From Geosiphon pyriformis (lineage: Eukaryota > Glomeromycota > Glomeromycetes > Archaeosporales > Geosiphonaceae), in the NCBI GenBank assembly GCA_016748015.1, contig JAAOMT010000128.1, positions 69,538 to 133,537 of the forward strand: DNA of 64,000 nt, given 5' to 3'. The notes under the pieces are model-generated. The model was not told where the DNA came from and ran no database searches. It was given only the letters and a program-made list of their open reading frames with translations. The translations under genes and the position numbers were made by a program. Shown in pieces: positions 55,990 to 64,000 of the stretch; within the stretch, counting starts at the first letter, position 1, and the number at the start of each line of letters is the position of its first letter.

Positions 55990-56740
55990 TAGATAATAGT
56001 TGAACCATACTTGTTAAATTCAATTAAAAAAAAATTTATTAAACTTAGTAAATTTTGCTAATTAAAAACCAAATATGTTAAAATTTTTTTGATATAACTT
56101 TAATAAATAATTTTAATAATATTTTTTTGTATATTTTTAATTTTATTACAAGAAAAATTATTGTAAATAAATAGTCTATTAAATAAATTATTTTAATTAA
56201 TAACATATTTACAAATTTATTTATTTTTATTAATAATTACAATTATATAATTATTGTTAAAAATTTTGTTTTTAAAAATTGGTTTTTAAATTATTTTTTA
56301 TGTTTTAATTATTGTGAATTTTATTTATAATATAATATTTTAATACAAAATAAATATATAATTATTAAATTTTAAACTTAAGATTAAATATAAAAAAAAT
56401 TAATTATAAGTAATAAATTAATTTTAAGTATTATTCAAGATTTAATTATAATTAAAATCAAAAAAATTGTTTATAAAAAATTTATTAATATTGATTTTAT
56501 ATTTTTGTTATAATTAAATTTTATTGGTTTTTTTAAGTATATAAATATTTTTGTTATTATAAATATATAGTATTACTTTAAAACTAATTATATATAAAAA
56601 AAACATAAATCATATTTATTTTAATTAAAATATATTTATTAAATAAATAAATAAAAAATATTATAAAATATAAAAAAAATTGAAACTTTAATTTTTATAA
56701 TATTAATTTAATTTTTAAATTAAAATTAAAATTATTATTA
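55990..56740. other. AT-rich spacer
   Basis: Almost pure A/T, beyond recognition. Nothing else is seen. Confidence 0.5.
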
Positions 56741-56744
56741 TTAT

Positions 56745-58640
56745 TAAATAAAACTTTGTTGTTATTTAATATACAAAACAGATTAAGTATTTTTAATAAA
56801 CACAATTTGTATATTTTTTATACATAACTAGTTATTTGATTAATTAAGAAAATATTATATATTTATATTTACTAAAATTTTATTATTTAATTTCATAAAA
56901 AAAAAAACTTATATAAATTAAAACTAATAACAAAGATTTTTATTATATTAAACATATAAACAACTTTAACAAAAAATTTGGCTGGTAAGCTATAATATAA
57001 AATAATTATTATTAATTAATTTACTTTTTTTTATAGCTGTTTTAAATTTAAATTTATAAAATTAAATCTTATTTTAATAATTTATAACAAAATAATACAC
57101 AAATAAAATAAATTTTAAACCTGTTTTTTTGGTATTTTTAAATACTATACAAGCTTCAACATATCAATTTCTTAATATTAAACTCTTATATAATACAAAT
57201 ATTAATATTTTTTATATCTATAAAAACATAATTTAAAAGCTCAATTTTTATATAATATAAATAACAGACTTTAAAATAAAATTTATTATATAACCATTTT
57301 TTAATTACTATTAACAGTTTTTTGTAAACTGTTTTTATAAATAAATATACAAATTAATAATAAATTTATTTATAAAACTAATTTACATATATATATTAAA
57401 ATATTAAACAAAAAATATATAAGACTAATTTATAGTTTTAATTAAAACATTAGTAATTATATACAAACTAAACCTGGTTTTTTAATAAACACAACACATA
57501 ACATTAAAAATATTATAAATAAAATAGTAAATATTATCTAAAACAGTAAAATTATTTATTAAAAAATAATATTTACAAATATAAATAAAAAAATATTGTA
57601 AATAAGCAATATTATTAGTAATAATATTTAATTTAATTATTGTTTATAATACCAAATGATTTAATTTTAAATTATATAATTAAAAAATTCATATTATTAA
57701 TTAAATTAATAATATAATATATATTTTTTTAATAATAGTTTAAAAATTAAGTATATTTAAGCATAAATTAAGAACATATATATTTAAAACTATTTAATTA
57801 TTTAAATATACTCTAAAGTTAACATAATAATTTACAATTTAACAAATATTAAAAAAACCAAACTAGTAATTTTAACACTAATATTCAAATATAAATTTGA
57901 AAAAAATGCAGCTGTTTTATTAACAATATTTTATAAATCTTATTTTTTTAAAAAACTATTTATAAACATATTAAATATATTTATATTCAAACTTTTTTAA
58001 TTTAAAACCACACTATTTTTATTCAAAAGTTTGTTTTTAAAAACAATATTAAAATATTTTAGAAATCTAATTATTTTATAATAAAAAAATTATTCAATAT
58101 AATAAATATTATAATTTTACTAAAACAATAAAAAACATTAAACAAATTATTTATAAAAAAAATTTACAAACCAAAAAAATTTTAATAATACTAACCAAAA
58201 AATTATTAATAAGACTAATTTTAAGTTTAATAAAAAATAATAACAGATGTTTTAAAACCTATATAAAAATTTGCAAATACAAAAACTTATAATAAAACAA
58301 ATATTTAAGTATATTAATAATATTAAATAAAACTACAATTAAAGCCACTTTGTTTTTAATTTATATTTGTTTAAAAAATTTCAAATTATATAATAATAAA
58401 TAATATAAAATCTTATTTAAAATTTTTTTAAACAATTTAATCTTAAATTTCAAGCTTTTTTAATTTTTATTTATAATATATATTTTGTAAAACAAAACTA
58501 AATTATGTCTAATAACTAATAATAAGCTGTAAAATAATTAAAACCAAATAAAAAAACTGATTATTTAACATTATTTTCTTAAATATTATATTGAAAAAAA
58601 ATTATTATTTTAATTAAATTAGATTAAAATTAATAAAACA
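56745..58640 (-). mobile_element. LINE 3' half, extremely decayed
   Basis: Minus-strand LINE identified by colinear blocks: the 3' end near 56750-56870 (TACATAACTAGTTATTTGAT corresponds to ACATGTGACTAGCCACTCAG at 6959-6978), and 58190-58430 matching the RT C-terminal region of copy 3 (28550-28770). No open frame survives. It is among the oldest LINE copies here. Confidence 0.6.
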
Positions 58641-58881
58641 AATTCAATAATAATTAAAAATTAAGATTTTATTTATTAAAAACTGGTTTAAAAAAAATAA
58701 TAAATTAAAACTTTTTAAAAATAATTTTTAAAACTTTTAATAATTATTTTTTATTTATTTATTAATTAACAAGTACAGCCCAACCACTATCTAAGTACAT
58801 AAAATCAAACAGAATCCTAAATTAAGCATGGCTCATGCTTTTTTTACACGTGACCAGCCACTCAGACCAGTCAAAGCAATA

Positions 58882-59529
58882 TTATACACCTAAACTACTT
58901 ACTACAGAAAAGTCATACAGAAAACTAAAATGCATACTTGCCAATCCAGAATGCAAGCCAAAACACACATAAATACCTAATCTAATGCCAAAATTACAAA
59001 TCTCCCTACAAAACCACCAAGAAACCAATCCAGAAACAGCTGGTGCCACAAATCCATCCCTTGGCAAAAAACCATGCTTTTCATAATATGCTTTCAGCCT
59101 GGCATTTGGCACTCAGATAGTAGATCTGTGGTTTTCAGTGAAGACATAGACTATGTTAATTACTAATAACTCTCCATTAGACTCAGAACCCAACATACTC
59201 ATAGTGTTATTTACCCAATTTTTTACTACAAAACTCTTGGCTAAAGCCATATACAAGTAATTAGACAATTTAGCCATATGCAGAGATTGAACCACAGTGT
59301 ATCCAGCATAGCCAATGCCCAACATGGCAGCCCAAGCACTAATCATATTAAAGATCAACTCCTTCTTAGCATTAGAGTCCTTTTCACATAAAAATACATG
59401 ATTGGAATTATTAGTCAGACCACAGTGGATGCACAAAATGCTAGGATAACTTGACTTGTATAATCTCTTTCTTTTTGCAGTAGACAGCCAATGGTGTAGG
59501 GCCTTTATAAAATAAGACCTAAGCACCAC
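58882..59529 (-). pseudogene. LINE copy 4 ORF2 C-terminal region
   Basis: Pieces 59113-59529 and 58882-59112, the second directly after the stop of the first. Motif CIHCGLTNNSNHVFLC (C-x2-C-x7-H-x3-C) is intact, and YFIKALHHWLS and KRLYKSSYPS precede it, as in other copies. The last 76 codons (KHGFLPRDGFVAPAVSGL) match the C-terminus of the 6994-7902 frame. Confidence 0.85.
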
Positions 59530-59589
59530 AAAGGCAAAGCTAGAAAAGCCTGAGCAAATGCTACTATCTGGATGCCAAACTTTGAATGT

Positions 59590-60110
59590 TCAGTGCATAT
59601 CAAAATGCATATTGAGATTAAAATTCATAGCATATTCTGCACACTTAGATTCCCACCCAACAAAATTAACAGCATCAAAAAAACACCTTATAAAGCAATA
59701 AGCATTGCCAGAAACAGGCCTGTCTTTGACAGCAAAAAAGTGATGCATTATACCAACAGGCAGCACAAACTTTGAATTGATGGCAGCATCTACAAAAAAG
59801 TCTGCATGCTTATTATCAACAATTCCGGAGTGACTCTTGACCTTGATCCAAGCAACTAACAGATTCTTAGAAACAATAATGGAATGAATGTGTTCCTTCT
59901 CAATCCAGTACTTTTCACAAAAGTTGGAGTCAACAGAATGATCCAAAAAAGAACACATATCCAAAGAGGTTTGGCTATCTGTGTATAAGACCACAGAGCT
60001 CAAATCAAGAATGCAGTTCAAAGCAAAAGCAATGGCCTGCAGTTCTGTAAAAATTGAAGACAGCAGACCATAAATCCTAATACCTACATCTAGATTGATG
60101 CTGTTACAGA
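59590..60110 (-). pseudogene. LINE copy 4 RNase H (N-terminal part lost to element C)
   Basis: Keeps TELQAIAFALN (Glu), YTDSQ (Asp) and WIKVKSHSGIVDNKHAD (last Asp). The first strand with TDGS is missing because element C interrupts the reading upstream of it. Residues read upstream of about 60110 come from the LTR, not from the LINE. Confidence 0.8.
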
Positions 60111-60697
60111 TGATTATTTGGGGTCTCAAATCAAATAACAAATTCATAACTTGGTGCTCAATATCTTGATAATGCTGGTAATACTGGTATGTGTGTAATA
60201 TCTGAAGGTTTTAGAGTTGAGTCCTTTGTATAATAGACAGAAATTCAATTGTTGTCTTTCCAGTAGCCTCCTAGAATTGCAATTCCATCAAATTTTTTTC
60301 TCAGCATTGTGGCTGGTAATTTGGCAGAGATGCCTTTCTGGTAAGCTATTCATTAAAATATATAAATCCTATACCCTTCCTTTGGAGTCTTTTACCAGAC
60401 CATCCTTGATGTTAATAACTCAGTGCTTAATTCTCAATCAATTAGTAAAACAAAGAAAAATAAAAGAAAATAAAAAAAATAAACAAAAGCAATTGCAAGT
60501 TAGTATCCTGTCAATAGCCATGATCAAGAGCTATTGTTCCAACATGGTTAAATATCAATTATTATCAACATGTAGTATTGATAGTAAAGAGTAAATTGAG
60601 ATAGCAAATAATTATTTATTGATATTTGTGAATTGAAAGGTTGCTTAGATGAAATCTAAACTGAGAGATCTGTCTTTTCTACTTCTAATGCTACCAC

Positions 60698-60706
60698 TAT
60701 ATATAC
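60698..60706 (-). promoter_or_regulatory. TATA box in LTR C
   Basis: TATATATAG on the minus strand, followed downstream by AGAAGTAGAAAAGACAGA, which LTR A also has downstream of its TATA box. Confidence 0.5.
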
Positions 60707-60730
60707 ATAATTTGGGTTCTATAAGATTGT

Positions 60731-60892
60731 TCACATTTTCGAGCAATGTGCTATAATTTCTCAAGCAATGCTCATATTGCTAAACAATGTGCCATATTTT
60801 CTTAACATTGCTTCACATTGCTCCATATTGCTGAGCAATGTGTCATAATTTCTGATATTGCTCCACATTGTTGAGCAATGTGCTCATGTGCT
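60731..60892 (-). repeat. ATTGC/GCAAT repeat in U3 of LTR C
   Basis: About a dozen copies of ATTGC or its complement, several exactly 10 bp apart (for example three in a row near 60806-60830) and in both orientations (GAGCAATGTG, CACATTGCTC). It lies upstream of TATA, as do the unrelated repeats in LTRs A and B. Confidence 0.75.
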
Positions 60893-60954
60893 AACTACTA
60901 CTCTCTTATTGGTCTACTATTTTTTCTATATCTGTTTTCTTTTTATGAGTAATA

Positions 60955-60970
60955 TTATCTCTTTCTTTTT
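60955..60970 (-). promoter_or_regulatory. polypurine tract of element C
   Basis: AAAAAGAAAGAGATAA on the minus strand directly abuts the 3' LTR, nearly the same as in A. Confidence 0.85.
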
Positions 60971-61604
60971 AATATTGAGCTCTATTGAAATCTTTGTTTT
61001 GAATTAATTCTAATACTTCTTTTTTAAGTATTGTTTGTTTGACTCTGTTTTTCATGTTTTCTACTTGTGTATTGTTTATTCTTTCCTATTGGTTAATGGT
61101 TATGGTTTCCATATCAGAGTGTAACAGTATTTCTAGATAGTTCCAAAATATGTTGTGTAGTCAGTACATGGTTTTAACATATAATGTTGAATTTGTTTTC
61201 TTTCTAATAAATTCTTTAATTTGTTGTATTATGTCTTGGTTGAATATTCTCTTGAATTTGTCGATATACAACTCTTGAATATTCAACTTTTGACCTAACT
61301 GGTAGTAGTAATATGATATTGGAAGTCGTTTTGTCCATTGTTTCTAATTTTTTTTTGTAAGCTCTTCTGTTAGTGCCAAAATAGATATTTTTCCAAAAGT
61401 GTTCTTCACTTTTTCTATTAAGTTATCTGTCCAGTTTTTATTATTCTTTGGTGGCTGCTAATATAGTGTATTCTTTGTCTTTCTTTGAGTGTTTTGATAG
61501 CAAATTATTTGGTTGTTAATAACAATTTTCATGTTTAACTGTTGTTCACTTAAGGCCTAGAACAATTGTTAAGCTATAGTGTGAATATGATCTGGTATTT
61601 CCAT
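60969..61604 (-). pseudogene. ORF3 of element C, unrecognised protein
   Basis: One 212-codon frame from ATG (61602-61604) to TAA (60969-60971) with six in-frame stops (mostly TAG). Homologous to ORF3 of A and B: MEIPDHIHTIA near the start, LPISYYYYQLGQKLNIQ, NQDIIQQIKEF, METITINQ, and AQY directly before the stop (AQF in A). No known domain recognised. Confidence 0.72.
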
Positions 61605-61699
61605 TTTTCTTGGTTGCTTTTGTCATGTGTATTGTGTCTTTATATACTCTTTTGGTTGTTCAATTTGATGTGTTTGGTTCAATAACTATGATTGGTTCT

Positions 61700-62900
61700 A
61701 GATCTCATGAAATTTCATCTGATTAAACTAGTATTCTTTGTGCTTCCAGTTGTGAAATGTTATTAGTAGATGATGATGCTATCTGGTGATATAGTTTCAG
61801 TCAATCACCATATGCTGCTTTGGCTAAGATTTTGTTGTCCCATCTTAATTTATAAGTTTCATTTCCTAGAATTTCTTTTATGTAAAATGGTCCATCTCAT
61901 TTGGGGTCAAATTTTCCATTCCATTGTTTTTCCACTTTGGTATAATGTAATAGTACTTTGTCTTCAATCTTTAATTCAATTGGTTTATTTGGTAGTTGGT
62001 TATCATGTCATTTTTTTTGCTTTTCTTGTGACTTTTGGATGTTATCAGCTGCTTTTTATAGTCTGTTTTCTAGTGTTTTCATTAAGTCATATGTTCTTCT
62101 CAACAATGTTTCTTGGAAATTATCTTCTGTTATTGGTTTAGTTGGATATGTATTGACCTCTATTTCAACTGGTAATGTTGTTGTTCTACCATATACCAAT
62201 TCAAATGGTGTTGCTTGTGTAATATCTTGCTTCATTGTCTAATAAGCAAATAATACTGATGGTATAAACAAATCCCATTTATCCTGGTTTTCTTGGCTAA
62301 TTTTGGCTATTGCTTCACACAGTATTCTGTTGAATCTTTCAACTAACCCATTTGTTTGTGGATGGTATGGTAATGATAGTGGTCTTTTTATTCTAAATCT
62401 TTGGCTTAATTCTGTTAATGTTCTATTCACAAAGTAAGTTCTTTGATCCGATAATAATTTTTTTGGACATCCATATCAACAGATCAGATCTTGATGAATG
62501 AATTTGGCAACAGATTTTGCATCTGCTTTTTGAATGGTTTTTGCTTCTGGCCATTTTGTAAGATAGTTTATAGCTACTGCAATATATCTGTTGTCTCTGC
62601 TGGTGATTTTTAATGGTCCTACCAAGTCAATTCCAATATGATCGAATGGTTGTCCCATTTTGATTAGTTTTAATGGTTCACTGGGTTTTGTTTCACCTCT
62701 TCTTTGACAAACATCACAACTTTAAATGTATTGAATAATGTCCGAATACATTGATGGCCAATAGTATTTTTTTTTAGTTCTTTCTATGGTTGTTTCTTTA
62801 TGAAAATGTCCTGCTGTTGGATCTGAATGCATATTGAACAATATTGTTTTTTTCTTTGGTTCTGTGATTATTTTGGTTGGTTAATCTGAATTCTTTTTGT
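61700..62900 (-). pseudogene. pol: element C integrase
   Basis: HHCC part near 62690-62820 (HSDPT...H, CDVCQRR). Core: HIGIDLVGPL (first Asp intact, near 62640), LLSDQ-type block near 62450 and PYHPQTNGLVERFNRIL (Glu, near 62350). Then KWDLFIPSVLFAY, where B has TAG for the Trp. The C-terminal domain near 61780-61990 shows similarity to A and B in a broken frame. The plus-strand open frames 61770-62242 are its antisense. Confidence 0.85.
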
Positions 62901-62939
62901 TTTTCCAGTAAAGTATATTTTGGTGATTGATAAAATATT

Positions 62940-64000
62940 TTGATTGTTGTTTGATATTGTTTTGTTTCTTTTGAGATAATTTCTCCTTGAACAATTGGGT
63001 ATTTATATAATGTTGTAGTTGTTGGTATTTTTGGATATTCATTTTTTGTTATATTTTTGGGTTGAAATGTTTTAGACTTGTCTCATTTACGACAATCCAT
63101 TAGTATTTCTATTGTCTTTTCCCTTTTTATAATGTACTGTATAATTAAATAGTGAAAGTTTTATTTTCTATCTGGCATGGCAATTGTTTCCAAATTTTTG
63201 CTTCTGGATTGAAGTCAATTCTTTGTGATCCATATATATTTCAAACTTTTGGCTCAAGTATTCTTTCCATTTTATAACTGCCCAATAAATTGCTAAGTGT
63301 TCTAATGCTGGTGTTCTATAGTTTTTTTCAGCTGGACTCAAGCTTCTGTTAACATATACTACTGAATGTTCTCTTCCATCTGGTCTTTTTTGTGATAGTA
63401 CTGCTCCTAATGCTTAACCTGATGCATCAGTAGTAATGATAAATGGTTTGCTGTAATCTGGATACATCAACACCAGAGCTTGAATAAGCTTTCTTCTTAG
63501 TGTGTTGAATGCTTTTTGTTGAGCTTCTGTCCATTCATACTTTACATTCTTAGTTTGTAAATGATGGAGTGGCTGGGCCAGTTTAAAAAAGTTCCTAATA
63601 AAGTGGCAATAGTACTCTGTGAATCCCAAAAATGCTTTTAGTTTTGTAAGATTGTTTGGTACTGGAAAGTTCTTGACAACTTCAATCTTGTCTGGATCCA
63701 TTTTGATGTCATCTTTGCTCACAACATGTTCCAAGAATTTTAGTTCTGTTTTTCCAAAGAAGCATTTGTTGGCATTCAGTTTCAATTCTGCTTATTTGAG
63801 TTTTTCAAATACTTGTTGAAGATGGTAAAAATGATTATCAAATGTTTTTGAGAACACATTTGTGTCATCTAAGTAAACAACTACTGATTTTCACAGTAAT
63901 TCAGTGTAGACAATTTTCATAAGCCATTGGAATGTTGCTGGTGTATTTATCAAGCCAAATGGCATAACTTCAAATTCAAAATTCTTTTCTTATGTTGTAA
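62940..64000 (-). pseudogene. pol: element C RNase H and reverse transcriptase (partial)
   Basis: Piece 63414-63785 covers the RT thumb and the start of RNase H (KLNANKCFFGKTELKFLEHV, FIRNFFKLAQPLHHL, ITTDASG). Near 63870 the palm reads VVYLDDTNVFS, with both catalytic Asp. RNase H continues to about 63150 with a stop just after TDASG. The window ends within the RT fingers. Confidence 0.85.

Larger units (their letters stand above)
58767..60110 (-). mobile_element. LINE copy 4, 3' part, cut by element C
   Basis: The 3' end block AACAAGTACAGCCCAACC is followed by ORF2 C-terminal region and RNase H. At about 60110 the reading passes into the LTR of element C, so the remainder of this LINE should lie beyond 64000. 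It is better preserved than the neighbouring AT-rich copies. Confidence 0.85.
60111..60954 (-). repeat. 3' LTR of element C
   Basis: About 844 bp, from TGATTATTTGG to GAGTAATA (the final TA is probably mutated CA). The left boundary is inferred from loss of LINE similarity and from the U5 motif ACTTGGTGCTC, which lies about as far from the end as in LTR A. The block around 60500-60545 (ATGATCAAGAGCTATTG) is shared with LTR A. Target duplication cannot be seen. Confidence 0.7.
60111..64000 (-). mobile_element. Gypsy element C, 3' part, runs off right edge
   Basis: Ty3/Gypsy on the minus strand: 3' LTR (60111-60954), polypurine tract, ORF3, integrase, RNase H and RT up to the window end. Its gag, protease and dUTPase should lie to the right. 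The LTR differs from those of A and B but shares a core block with A. RT keeps YLDD. TAG/TGA stops are present in ORF3 and pol. Confidence 0.88.

Overview
The window is eukaryotic, very AT-rich and built entirely of retrotransposons and their remains. I see no host gene, tRNA, rRNA or CRISPR array. The LINEs have an ORF1 with RRM-like and CCHC domains and an ORF2 with APE endonuclease, RT, RNase H and a C-terminal CCHC. The roughly 10 kb Ty3/Gypsy elements encode a dUTPase. With the AT richness, this suggests a large, repeat-rich fungal genome, most likely an arbuscular mycorrhizal fungus (Glomeromycotina). That assignment is inference from general knowledge; no host marker gene confirms it.

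Left third. 1-6370 is a strongly decayed minus-strand LINE (copy 1, cut by the left edge). 6880-7905 is a LINE 3' fragment with an open 302-codon frame. 7930-8545 is the left part of a plus-strand, ORF1-only 'half-LINE', whose right part seems to be 24430-25310. Between them lie LINE copy 2 (8580-15400, minus), a decayed solo LTR (about 15500-16293), another LINE 3' fragment (16296-17215), and a plus-strand Gypsy relic, element D (17222-24394), that lacks the 3' half of pol. 25325-26340 is one more LINE 3' fragment.

Centre: a three-level nest, all on the minus strand. LINE copy 3 (26745-28969 plus 48799-53345) is split in its RT by Gypsy element A (28970-48798; two 1085-bp LTRs; 4-bp target duplication ATGT). 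A is split in its integrase by Gypsy element B (32118-41688; 978-bp LTR; target duplication TTGT). A 952-base assembly gap (40329-41280) hides the start of B gag, its primer-binding site and part of its 5' LTR. Hand-aligned LTR divergence (A about 11%, B about 4%) agrees with the order of nesting. All 43 differences counted are transitions, which points to C-to-T mutation of repeats.

Right. 53821-55985 is a more complete copy of the plus-strand half-LINE. 56745-58640 is a decayed LINE 3' half. 58767-60110 is LINE copy 4, cut in its RNase H by Gypsy element C, which runs off the right edge.

Elements A and B share the order LTR - gag (CCHC) - protease - Cys-rich zinc-binding domain - dUTPase - RT - RNase H - integrase - extra ORF ('ORF3') - polypurine tract - LTR; C shows the part from RT onward. 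The parts most worth follow-up are ORF3 (an unrecognised protein conserved in A, B and C), the Cys-rich domain between protease and dUTPase, an 18-bp U5/primer-site hairpin in A, and U3 repeats phased at 10 or 20 bp in all three LTR families. None of the elements looks fully competent.
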